A DNA stretch of 55,823 nt. Source: a virus. Made by a program: the position numbers and the translations under genes. Each line of letters opens with the position of its first letter. Position 1 is the first letter of the stretch. This document shows positions 1-7,105 of the stretch, piece after piece. The DNA lies in the IMG/VR virus record IMGVR_UViG_3300005264_000018, positions 1 through 55,823 of that record; one strand, written 5' to 3'. The notes under the pieces are model-generated. The model saw only the letters and a program-made list of their open reading frames with translations. It was not told the origin of the DNA and made no database searches.

Positions 1-584
1 TTATCTGCAATTCTTTTAACTGCTTCGATATTTAATGTAAGCTGACCTGTAACATCGTTGATTTCCCTTGCTACATCAGCAGAAGTTGTAAGATTTTGTG
101 TTCTTAATGCTAACATTTGAACATTCATATCATTTATGATATTATCAATTTGAGAGTTGATATCTGTAACTTGACCATCAGCTTCAGCTTTAAGAGCGGC
201 TAGTTGATTATTAACATTACCAACTAAATTAGTGATAGCACCATCCGTTTCATTTCTTAATGTATTGATTGAAGTGTTTAAAGTTCCAACCCATGCACCT
301 AATTCAGCATTAACAGAATTTTTTAAGCTCTCTGCAGTTCTGTTAAGTGACTCATTAGTAATTTCATCTGTTGTAGAAACAGGAGAATAAACAACACCAG
401 TTGGTGCAACTTGTGAAAATGCTGATATAGCTGTAGCTGAAACAGTTTTTACTGTAGCAGTTGAAGTAATATCAACATCTGCAATATTTACAGGGGCTGG
501 TGCTACAATGTCTGAAGCTAAAACGGGTTCAACCGCACTAAGTGTCTCTGTATATAATGTTTCTAAATCTTTAATTGTTGCCAT
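1..584 (-). CDS. Coiled-coil tail-fibre-like protein, 5' part only
   Basis: The first 194 codons of a gene that runs off the left edge. The ATG at 584 follows AAAGGA at a good distance and the frame stays open to base 1. The protein begins MATIKDLETLYTE and is rich in Ala, Thr, Asn and Val. From about residue 85 it has heptad-like runs (NSVNAELGAWVGTLNTSIN, then QLAALKAEADGQVTDIN) typical of trimeric coiled-coil stalks in tail fibres. It is the most downstream gene seen in the tail module, after the LamG-like protein and several small unknowns. A fibre or whisker role is inferred from composition and position; no receptor-binding domain is visible because the 3' end is missing. Confidence 0.6.
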   Translation of the reverse strand, partial: MATIKDLETLYTETLSAVEPVLASDIVAPAPVNIADVDITSTATVKTVSATAISAFSQVAPTGVVYSPVSTTDEITNESLNRTAESLKNSVNAELGAWVGTLNTSINTLRNETDGAITNLVGNVNNQLAALKAEADGQVTDINSQIDNIINDMNVQMLALRTQNLTTSADVAREINDVTGQLTLNIEAVKRIAD

Positions 585-812
585 AACAATTCCTTTGTGT
601 TTGATTTTTAGGAACTCGTCACTTTTAAAGTTGGTGAGCAACCTATTGGGACTTCACGAACGATTTCGCTTCATCTGTTCTAACATATAAAAACTTGTTT
701 TCTTGTAATTAAACCTAAAAGCTTTAAGTTTGGGATATTGTAAAAAGGATTGTAGATTTAAAGTATAAAGGAGATTCTGTTCTACTATTAACTGAGGTCG
801 AACCCCTAATCA
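585..812. other. 228-base intergenic gap, possible structured leader
   Basis: The longest gap without a gene in the window. No convincing reading frame is seen. Bases about 610-680 look GC-richer than the surrounding DNA. On the minus strand, bases 639 to 616 can fold as a hairpin with nested stems (CTC/GAG outside, ACTT/AAGT inside). Bases 711-731 form an imperfect inverted repeat around AAAGCTTT. This could be a 5' leader, promoter region or small RNA for the fibre gene starting at 584. I looked for a tRNA on both strands and did not find one. Confidence 0.35.
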
Positions 813-1052
813 TTAATTGTTTGCTTCATCATTTAAGTATATACCATTTTCAGATAGTTGAGAAATCAAATTATTCAATTTAGAGTCTAATTGAATAAAA
901 GGCTTTTTAAGATTTTCAGAAGTTGTCTCCGTAGTAGGTTTATAATATTCTATTGTTTCACTTAAAGGAACTGTATCTAAATTATCTGAACCACTTATAG
1001 AAGTACCTCTAAAGGTGGAATGAGTTGTATATCTATCATTTAAACGAAACAT
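813..1052 (-). CDS. Small tail-module protein of unknown function
   Basis: A 79-residue protein, MFRLNDRYTTHST..., rich in polar residues and Leu in its C-terminal half (IQLDSKLNNLISQLSENGIYL), which could form a short amphipathic helix. It starts three bases after the stop of the gene at 1364..1056, so the two are probably translated from one message. It is followed by the longest gap in the window. No family is recognised. The position among fibre genes suggests a small fibre- or baseplate-associated protein, but that is inference. Confidence 0.55.
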   Translation of the reverse strand: MFRLNDRYTTHSTFRGTSISGSDNLDTVPLSETIEYYKPTTETTSENLKKPFIQLDSKLNNLISQLSENGIYLNDEANN

Positions 1053-1055
1053 AAT

Positions 1056-1364
1056 TTACACCTTACCATTAAATAGTAAACTCACATCAGTTGTGGATGT
1101 AGTAACCCTTAAGGTATCTCCAACATTCATGAATAATTTAAATTGCTCTAGGAATACAGTTTCTTGTGCCTTCCAAGAACTGTTTATTAATATAGCTTTA
1201 ACATTCCCATTACTTCCATTAAGAGTTAGATAGATATTACTGTCGGATACATTACCATTAAATATAAATGCACTAACTAAATCAGGTTTTTCAGCTTCAG
1301 TTGCTCTAATAACAATTTGTTCTGTATTAGCTGTTGTAGTAATTAATGACCAATTTTTTAACAT
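1056..1364 (-). CDS. Small beta-rich tail-module protein, unknown
   Basis: A 102-residue protein beginning MLKNWSLITTTANTEQIVIR. Alternating hydrophobic and polar residues (IVIRAT, IYLTLNGSNGNVKAILINSS, DTLRVTTSTTDVSLLFNG) suggest a compact beta sandwich, like small accessory virion proteins that sit on fibres or capsids. No catalytic motif is seen. Its neighbours are other small unknown genes of the tail module in the same direction. The function is not recognised; the structural guess rests on the beta-rich pattern and on position. Confidence 0.6.
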   Translation of the reverse strand: MLKNWSLITTTANTEQIVIRATEAEKPDLVSAFIFNGNVSDSNIYLTLNGSNGNVKAILINSSWKAQETVFLEQFKLFMNVGDTLRVTTSTTDVSLLFNGKV

Positions 1365-1373
1365 CTTATCCCC

Positions 1374-1898
1374 TTATCCGAATACTAAAGCTTGTTCAAT
1401 AGCAAAGTCTTCAATTCTTTCTGTATTAAAACTTATAGCTTGACTTTCATTATTAGGTTCAATATCTATCAAACCATCCGAAGCTAGAAACAAAGAACTG
1501 TCACTATCTATACTTATGTTACCTTTATCTGTTAAAACCTTTTTTAAGTGTTCTTCTACCCCTATAGTAACTACATCCCCATCCCTTAATATCTTCAGCC
1601 CTGACCTACTATCTACACGAATCTTAGTAACAGGTTCAGTAGACCCTGTTGATAAGATGTCATAAACATAAATCCTATCAGAAGCATGAGTTTTCAGATA
1701 CTCTATATAAGATTTGTCTTCTTTAGATAATAAACCATCATTAAAAGAAGAAACAGGAACTATAGTGGAGTCTAAGACCTCTAATACTTCTTGTAAATTA
1801 TTCTTATCTTTTAATAAATGATATAAGTCCTCTTTATTGAATAAAATAAATTGTGATTGCTTTTTCTCTAAGATTAATTCTAAATTATTATTTTCCAT
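1374..1898 (-). CDS. Tail-module protein of unknown function (174 aa)
   Basis: A 174-residue acidic protein starting MENNNLELILEKKQSQF. The N-terminal 70 residues look helical. The second half contains short beta-like runs around DGDVVTIGVEEHLKKVL and NISIDSDSSLFLASDGLIDI. No signal peptide, membrane segment or metal-binding motif is visible. It is closely spaced with the genes on both sides (stop of 2522..1902 three bases upstream), so it belongs to the same late operon. No family is recognised. Confidence 0.6.
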   Translation of the reverse strand: MENNNLELILEKKQSQFILFNKEDLYHLLKDKNNLQEVLEVLDSTIVPVSSFNDGLLSKEDKSYIEYLKTHASDRIYVYDILSTGSTEPVTKIRVDSRSGLKILRDGDVVTIGVEEHLKKVLTDKGNISIDSDSSLFLASDGLIDIEPNNESQAISFNTERIEDFAIEQALVFG

Positions 1899-1901
1899 AG
1901 G

Positions 1902-2522
1902 TTAAACCTTTACTTCCTTTTTATTTAGATACTCTTTATCTACAATATTAGTTATTTGCATGGTTCGTTGGAATAACTTGTGAAATAGAGCACTAGGTTC
2001 CTCTAAATCGGCAACATCCATAACACCTCCTGAAGATTCCAACATATATTTATAATCAGAAATCATTCCTCCATATTTCTTTTTAGTTTTAGGTGTAGTA
2101 CCACCTTGTGTCAATTCATCCACCATAAATAATAGTAATCTCTCTGCCATAACTAGTCTTTTAGATAAATCTGTAACTAAATCGTATATATCCCCTACCT
2201 CTTCATCTATTATCTTTCTAGCTCTTAATTTATAAATATCCTCTTTCTCTTTAGGTTTTCTATATTTATCATCAGTTAAATAAACTATATTCCCACGATT
2301 AGGGATTTTATGGACTTTAGTATACTTCCTAAAATTATTAGATTTAAATAAATCAATATCTCCTGTGACCTCTGCAAATATCTTTAATGACTTTTTATCA
2401 TAAGCTAAATCTGAAACTGTATATAAAGGGTCTGCAATTCTATTTAAAGCTCTTTGCCCTTCTACTTCTTCATATTTAGCTTCTAAGATAACTAAAGCCT
2501 CAGGTAGATATTTAATTAACAT
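1902..2522 (-). CDS. Tail-module protein of unknown function (206 aa)
   Basis: A 206-residue protein starting MLIKYLPEALVILEAKYEEVEGQRALNR with a strong AAAGGAG site ahead of the ATG. The start overlaps the end of the LamG-like gene by about 10 bases, which suggests coupled translation. The middle is lysine-rich (YRKPKEKEDIYKLRARKI), followed by a helical stretch (DIYDLVTDLSKRLVMAERLLLFM). No known domain is recognised. Position suggests a structural or assembly role with the adjacent LamG-domain fibre protein. Confidence 0.6.
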   Translation of the reverse strand: MLIKYLPEALVILEAKYEEVEGQRALNRIADPLYTVSDLAYDKKSLKIFAEVTGDIDLFKSNNFRKYTKVHKIPNRGNIVYLTDDKYRKPKEKEDIYKLRARKIIDEEVGDIYDLVTDLSKRLVMAERLLLFMVDELTQGGTTPKTKKKYGGMISDYKYMLESSGGVMDVADLEEPSALFHKLFQRTMQITNIVDKEYLNKKEVKV

Positions 2523-3465
2523 TGGTTACTCCTTTATTATATAATAGACTATTCTCTTTTATAGATAAACACTTAGCATGAATATATAAGTCATCTAAAG
2601 AGCCTACGAAATTGGCATCAGAACCTGAACCAATAGTTACATCAAAGTTAGATGTAGATATTGACCAAGCATACTGTGTATCAATCTCTGCTACTAAAAC
2701 CCCATTTAAAATAGCATACATCTTTCCACTAACTTTCACCCTAGCGAAGGTTAGATGCGACCAATTCTTTTGATATAAAGACTTTTTAGGAGTTCTCACT
2801 TCATCATACCTCCAAGAATTAGCCGTACCTTTATTTCCACATAAAAAAGATATAGAAGCATCTTTATTCATTATTATAGAAAATTCACCATCGTAACACT
2901 TATCTATAATACTCTGAACCTTATTAAAAGCTCTAGGGTTAATCCAAAAACTAATAGAAAGGTCATCTACTAATTGTAACTTGTAGCTATCCCCTGATAT
3001 ACGAACATCAGTTGTTCCGTTAAAATAAAAAGCATTACCTACTAACCCTCTTTGAATCAGTGCTCCACTAACAATAGCCTCAATATTACCTGTAGAATCC
3101 GTAATAGTATTACCATCTAAAGTGTCAAAATCAAAATGTGCTACTAAATTATCAGATAAAGATTCAGAAGTTGGGCTAACTATTGTACCCATTTGACCTA
3201 TCCATATATTATTAGAGTCTGTTTTATCTACACATATAAATATTTCTCCTGTAGAAATATTTACCCAAGACTCTATATTGTCTATACCATCTCTATTCTC
3301 AATTACAGAGGGGTTAGATGTAGAGACTTTATCAAATATTTGATTTAATTGTAAATTACTATGGCTATTATCTAAATCTTCTTGTATATAATCTTCAGGT
3401 GTTTTAGAACCACGAGAGTCTTCCATAGCTTGTTGTAAGATTGCCATCTCTGCATAAGTTGCCAT
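2512..3465 (-). CDS. LamG/concanavalin-like domain tail fibre protein
   Basis: A 317-residue protein. From about residue 105 it matches the LamG-like jelly-roll pattern: LVAHFDFDTLDGNTITDSTG, then NAFYFNGTTDVRI, LSISFWINP, WSHLTFARV, MYAILNGVLVAEI and FVGSLDDLYIHAKCL. In this family the fold is a carbohydrate-binding beta sandwich, common in phage fibres and adhesins. The N-terminal 100 residues are helical then beta-like and may attach the protein to the tail. It sits between a DUF1353 gene and small unknown genes of the tail module. Binding to a host surface glycan is inferred. Confidence 0.75.
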   Translation of the reverse strand: MATYAEMAILQQAMEDSRGSKTPEDYIQEDLDNSHSNLQLNQIFDKVSTSNPSVIENRDGIDNIESWVNISTGEIFICVDKTDSNNIWIGQMGTIVSPTSESLSDNLVAHFDFDTLDGNTITDSTGNIEAIVSGALIQRGLVGNAFYFNGTTDVRISGDSYKLQLVDDLSISFWINPRAFNKVQSIIDKCYDGEFSIIMNKDASISFLCGNKGTANSWRYDEVRTPKKSLYQKNWSHLTFARVKVSGKMYAILNGVLVAEIDTQYAWSISTSNFDVTIGSGSDANFVGSLDDLYIHAKCLSIKENSLLYNKGVTNVN

Positions 3466-3474
3466 TTTTTCTCC

Positions 3475-3822
3475 TTAATATAAATTTAACATATCATATC
3501 TAATATAATGATAACTTCTAACACCAGTATATAAAATATTTATGTAATTTTTGTGAACTTCTAACTCTTGTAAGCATTCTTTGAAATAATTATCTGCTTT
3601 TTCATATAAACATAAGTCGCATAAATAATCATGAATAATTACAGCAGGTAAATTGTCAGATTTATTAGGAGGAATTATTGACCAAAGTATTCTAGGAATA
3701 TCTGCACCATTTGTTAAATAACCTTTAGGAACAGTTGTATCTTTGTAAGTGAAATCTTCTAATAACAGATATTGAGAATTAGGTCGGGGAGAGACTTGTA
3801 CTAAGTCGTATAATGGAGACAT
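3475..3822 (-). CDS. DUF1353 family phage protein
   Basis: A 115-residue protein with the hallmarks of the DUF1353 phage family: FTYKDTTVPKGYLTNGADIPR near residues 24-44, corresponding to the family pattern vPxGfxTDgASIPr, and IIHDYLCDLCLYEKADNYF near residues 62-80, corresponding to aiiHDyLy with aD. The family is frequent near tail-fibre and lysis genes of phages; its biochemical role is not established. The ATG at 3822 lies at the edge of a 10-bp hairpin that also carries the Shine-Dalgarno bases, so translation may be controlled. Confidence 0.75.
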   Translation of the reverse strand: MSPLYDLVQVSPRPNSQYLLLEDFTYKDTTVPKGYLTNGADIPRILWSIIPPNKSDNLPAVIIHDYLCDLCLYEKADNYFKECLQELEVHKNYINILYTGVRSYHYIRYDMLNLY

Positions 3823-3849
3823 AATAAGCCTTTTTAAAGGGCTTATTAT
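3821..3849 (-). promoter_or_regulatory. Hairpin covering RBS and start of the DUF1353 gene
   Basis: On the minus strand ATAATAAGCC (3849 to 3840), a 9-base loop CTTTAAAAA and GGCTTATTAT (3830 to 3821) make a perfect 10-bp stem. The Shine-Dalgarno bases AAAAAGG straddle loop and 3' arm, and the 3' arm ends inside the ATG at 3822. The arrangement resembles RBS-sequestering hairpins of phage genes. It could also act as a weak terminator for the gene ending at 3860. Confidence 0.5.
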
Positions 3850-3859
3850 TAAAACTTAA

Positions 3860-4528
3860 TTAAGCGAAGATTGCTTCTGAAACATCTATAGCATCAAAAT
3901 CAGCTTTAGCAGTTTCACTTGTTAAATCAACTAGAGCTAATAAGTCTTTAGTATCCCATTTAATTTGCATTAAAGAAAGACCTCTTTCGTCTATAGCATT
4001 TATGATAGTATCATAATCCTCTAATACAACTGTTTGAGGTGTACCATCTACATCTACTATGGTTAGAAGACCTGCTCTCTGACCGATTTGGAAGTTCTGT
4101 AAATCTGTATAAGCACCATCTACTGAGAAACCTAAACCTGTAACAACAGAAGGTCTCTCTGAAGCTCGTTCAAATGAAGCTTTTAAGTCTCTTAATTTAC
4201 TATTTAAAGTAAGAGTATTACTTCTTAAAACATCTTCAGCTTTAAGCTCAGGTGTGTCATAAGTGATATCTTGAAGCCTCCATTTCTGAACCCATTCTAA
4301 GTCAGTATTTTGTTCTGTAGCTACTATCTCTACATACTCTTTAGTTAAATCAGTATTTGAAGGTTTATCTTTATGAGTAAAGATACCATAACCATAAGGT
4401 TCTACATCTTCTGACTTAAAGAAACTTTTTTCAGAATGTCTTAACTCTATAACAGAATTTTTAACATTATTTAATAATAAAGGATTTCCTACAGGAGTTC
4501 CATTTTCTAGTTTAATTACGAATTGCAT
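3860..4528 (-). CDS. Tail-fibre-associated protein with DUF4376-like C-terminus
   Basis: A 222-residue protein. The N-terminal part (MQFVIKLENGTPVGNPLLL) resembles short domains found in phage tail-fibre assembly proteins. Residues from about 125 to 220 follow the DUF4376 pattern: GLGFSVDGAYTDLQNFQIG, then a short DG-containing beta hairpin (LTIVDVDGTPQTVVLEDYDTI), then a helical tail with MQIKWDTKDLLALVD. DUF4376 proteins are usually encoded next to tail-fibre genes, as here directly downstream of the glycine-rich adhesin. A role in fibre structure or assembly is inferred from family and position. Confidence 0.6.
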   Translation of the reverse strand: MQFVIKLENGTPVGNPLLLNNVKNSVIELRHSEKSFFKSEDVEPYGYGIFTHKDKPSNTDLTKEYVEIVATEQNTDLEWVQKWRLQDITYDTPELKAEDVLRSNTLTLNSKLRDLKASFERASERPSVVTGLGFSVDGAYTDLQNFQIGQRAGLLTIVDVDGTPQTVVLEDYDTIINAIDERGLSLMQIKWDTKDLLALVDLTSETAKADFDAIDVSEAIFA

Positions 4529-4552
4529 TTATTTTCCTTTAATTTTATATTT

Positions 4553-4572
4553 GGTAAGGGTTAACCCTTACC
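4553..4572. terminator. Perfect 20-bp palindrome after the adhesin gene
   Basis: GGTAAGGGTTAACCCTTACC is a perfect palindrome one base past the stop of the adhesin gene. As RNA it gives an 8-bp stem with a TTAA loop. There is no run of T on the minus strand after it, so it may stabilise or process mRNA rather than terminate transcription. Confidence 0.45.
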
Positions 4573-4573
4573 T

Positions 4574-6343
4574 TTAAACTGCACTATTTGGGAAACTCAT
4601 ACCTGCACCAAATACAAGTCTAACAGCCCCGTTACCACCATTTCCGGCAGCTCCACCACCACCCGGCTTACTACCAGTTGAACTATTACCTAAATCAGTT
4701 CCTGAAACATAAGAACCTACATTACCTGCACCATAACCAGTTACACTTGCACCAGAAGCTCCTTGACCGTAAAGGAAAGTACCACCACCAGTATTTGAGC
4801 CTAGACCGCCATAAGAACCGCCTCCGCCACCTGCTCCACCTGAACCGGCAGCACTTGTATTGTCTCCAGTTGCACCATTAGCACCCTTACCACCTGCACC
4901 TGCATAACCACCGGCACCGCCACCACCTGCACCTCCGTAAGTATCATTGGAACGATTACCACCGTTACCACCTTTTCCACCAGTACCTGCTAATATGTTT
5001 CCACCGCTACCACCGTCGCCTATACCATGATACTCACAGCCACCAAGTCCGCCACTTGCACCTACTACATCTGTACTTTGGAAATAACTGCTTCCACCGT
5101 CTCCGCCTGAGCCGTAATCTTGATAAACACCACCTGCACCTACACCTACAAGATAAGAAGTTCCCGGCGTTACAGCTATGTTATTTTTATAAGCAAAGCC
5201 ACCACCACCACCACCACTTGCGTAACCTGCACCTTGTCCACCACCTGCAACACAAGCTACAGAAACAGAAGTCACACCTGCTGGACAAACCCAGTAGTGA
5301 TTTCCTGGTACATCAAATAGAGCCTCAATTGGAATTACACCTGCATAAGTGCTTACTGATTTAGAAGCACCTACAGCACCTTTATCATCAATAGCTGAAA
5401 CTGTGAAAGAGAAAAGAACATCAGGGTCACCTTGATTAGTAATATTACTAGCTACATTAAATGTATGAGCAGAACCGGCATCTACTATTGCGGAACTTAC
5501 AGTTACTTTACTATTAGAAATATCTGTTACTTGGTAAGAAACTACTGTACCATCAGAGTCCGTTGCACCTGTGAAAGTAACTGAATGTGAACCTACATAC
5601 ATAATGTTAGGAAGATTAGAAGTAATATTACCTGTTGGAGCTTCATTATCTTTATAAGTCATAGCATGAGAAGTAGCATTAGAAGTGTTTCCTGCACTAT
5701 CAATAGCTGTTACTTGAACTTGAATAATAGTATTATTCGGTTGGTCCGATGGGTAAGTATAAGAAGCAGAAGTACCGCTAACTGTTACAGCTTCAGAACC
5801 ATCTGCCCAGTCTATTACATAAGAAACTATGGTAGCACCTACAAGTAAAGGAGTTGCTGAAAAAGATATACTTACACTTCTAATCCCATTGGCAATTGTA
5901 TTTGAACCAGTTACAATTGGTGAAGAAACAACTACAGAACCACCACCTATGCTACCATCATCAATCGATGTCTGAATAGTAGATAAATGTTCGATATTTT
6001 TTGTAACCAATTCCTTAGTTGTATCTAAATCCTCTTGAACAGCACCAGCTTTTGCTTGTGCTATAGAAGTTGCTTCTGCTACCATTTTAGCAGAAGAGTA
6101 ACATTCAGTTGCACTTGGAGCTGTATCATTAATACTTGCTACACCATCTATGGAACTAGCATCCATATTAGAAATTTTAGTGTCGATACTTGCATCCACT
6201 CTCTCAATTTCTGTAACAACAGCCTTTTGATTAACTAATAAAGCATTAGCGGCAGCATTCAGATTAACACCTGTTAAATCTGAATATTGAGCAGGGTCTG
6301 TACCCTCATAAAAGTTAAATACACTTTCGTTTGGTAAATTCAT
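4574..6343 (-). CDS. Tail adhesin with PKD-like modules and glycine-rich receptor-binding tip
   Basis: A 589-residue fibre protein. Residues 1-125 are helical and coiled-coil-like. Residues about 135-335 look like two Ig/PKD-like beta modules (YVIDWADGSEAVTVSG, then VTAIDSAGNTS and FTVSAIDDKGAVG). From about residue 350, WVCPAGVTSVSVACVAGGG opens a long domain made of Gly-rich stretches that ends with NGAVRLVFGAGMSFP. This is the typical layout of glycine-rich adhesin tips of contractile phages, where stacked glycine-rich helices carry variable receptor-binding loops. It is the best candidate for the host-range determinant in the window. The GC content of the Gly-rich part is raised simply by its codons. 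Confidence 0.75.
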   Translation of the reverse strand: MNLPNESVFNFYEGTDPAQYSDLTGVNLNAAANALLVNQKAVVTEIERVDASIDTKISNMDASSIDGVASINDTAPSATECYSSAKMVAEATSIAQAKAGAVQEDLDTTKELVTKNIEHLSTIQTSIDDGSIGGGSVVVSSPIVTGSNTIANGIRSVSISFSATPLLVGATIVSYVIDWADGSEAVTVSGTSASYTYPSDQPNNTIIQVQVTAIDSAGNTSNATSHAMTYKDNEAPTGNITSNLPNIMYVGSHSVTFTGATDSDGTVVSYQVTDISNSKVTVSSAIVDAGSAHTFNVASNITNQGDPDVLFSFTVSAIDDKGAVGASKSVSTYAGVIPIEALFDVPGNHYWVCPAGVTSVSVACVAGGGQGAGYASGGGGGGFAYKNNIAVTPGTSYLVGVGAGGVYQDYGSGGDGGSSYFQSTDVVGASGGLGGCEYHGIGDGGSGGNILAGTGGKGGNGGNRSNDTYGGAGGGGAGGYAGAGGKGANGATGDNTSAAGSGGAGGGGGSYGGLGSNTGGGTFLYGQGASGASVTGYGAGNVGSYVSGTDLGNSSTGSKPGGGGAAGNGGNGAVRLVFGAGMSFPNSAV

Positions 6344-6375
6344 TTGAATTCCTTTTTTATTTTTTTAATGATTTC

Positions 6376-6558
6376 TCATTGTCTATATTGCTTAAAACTT
6401 ATTGGATGAGGAGGTGCATTAATCAGATGATTGACATATATCAACTTTATAAAAGAAGGAATAGGAGTGTAAAAGATATTATTGCATACTATAATATTAA
6501 TAATCTTAATTGGATTAACATTATTAACTATAATAGGGTTTACATTATTAACTTTCAT
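6376..6558 (-). CDS. Short protein with VNNVNP repeats
   Basis: A 60-residue protein whose ATG at 6558 has a near-perfect AAAGGAG site five bases upstream, so I treat it as real despite its size. The first 20 residues hold two copies of VNNVNPI. The same motif recurs in the large protein encoded at 9373..7106 (VNNVTPYK, INNVTPDK, VNNLTPV, NNLNPIK). It lies between a baseplate or fibre-connector gene and the adhesin gene. The shared motif suggests that it derives from, or binds the same partner as, the repeats in that protein. Function unknown. Confidence 0.5.
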   Translation of the reverse strand: MKVNNVNPIIVNNVNPIKIINIIVCNNIFYTPIPSFIKLIYVNHLINAPPHPISFKQYRQ

Positions 6559-6581
6559 TTTTACTCCTTTATATCTTAAAC

Positions 6582-7091
6582 TTAACTGTTAAAAACTAAG
6601 TACCAAGTAAATTTAAAGCTAGTCTCATTATCTTTATAGATAGCGGCTCTTGTTTTTCTTGTAAAAATTCTATTTTGGTCTGTTGCTAAAGCAAATTCTG
6701 TAATAAGCTGTTCGCCATTACCGTTAAATTCAGTTCTTTCCAAGATTACTTCATACTTAATAGCTGGATGAGTTCCATATTCTATAATAGATTTTGTAAC
6801 ATCTTTCTCATATAACATATTGGCTAAAGAGGTATCTGTAACTAAAGGACTATCAATATTTCTTAAATCATCAGTTGCTGGGTTTAAATTCATATCCCCA
6901 AACTGTATTTTAGAAATTCTTTCTTCCCCTCCAAACATTAAGTCTCTTAAAATATAAGAAGCCTCTGCTACTACTAAGTTAAATTGCTCTGATTGGTGTT
7001 CAACCCATTTGCCATCTACTAATTTATCTACCTTTAAGATACCATCAATTAGGTTCTTACTAGCACTATGCTCGTCTATTAATTTTTTCAT
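6582..7091 (-). CDS. Baseplate/fibre-connector-like protein, unknown family
   Basis: A 169-residue protein starting MKKLIDEHSASKNLIDGILK. The central part (NLVVAEASYILRDLMFG, then ISKIQFGDMNLNP) and the beta-rich C-terminal half (YEVILERTEFNGNGEQLITEFAL, ending FKFTWYLVF) look like a small structural domain of tail proteins that carry fibres. It lies between the P2 gpI-like protein and the adhesin, where fibre-attachment proteins are usually encoded. No named family is recognised with confidence. Confidence 0.6.
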   Translation of the reverse strand: MKKLIDEHSASKNLIDGILKVDKLVDGKWVEHQSEQFNLVVAEASYILRDLMFGGEERISKIQFGDMNLNPATDDLRNIDSPLVTDTSLANMLYEKDVTKSIIEYGTHPAIKYEVILERTEFNGNGEQLITEFALATDQNRIFTRKTRAAIYKDNETSFKFTWYLVFNS

Positions 7092-7105
7092 TTATCATCC
7101 TTTAT

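Noticed and set aside
508-690. A 60-codon plus-strand frame near the left edge
   Set aside because: All other genes are on the minus strand, half of it is antisense to the fibre gene starting at 584, and no SD is present.
605-830. Possible tRNA suggested by GGTTCGA on the minus strand at about 800
   Set aside because: No matching T stem, acceptor stem or anticodon arm could be drawn on either strand.
4678-5364. Plus-strand open frames rich in His, Leu and Gln opposite the adhesin gene
   Set aside because: They are antisense shadows of the glycine-rich coding region; their His/Leu/Gln content follows from GGN codons on the other strand, and there is no RBS.
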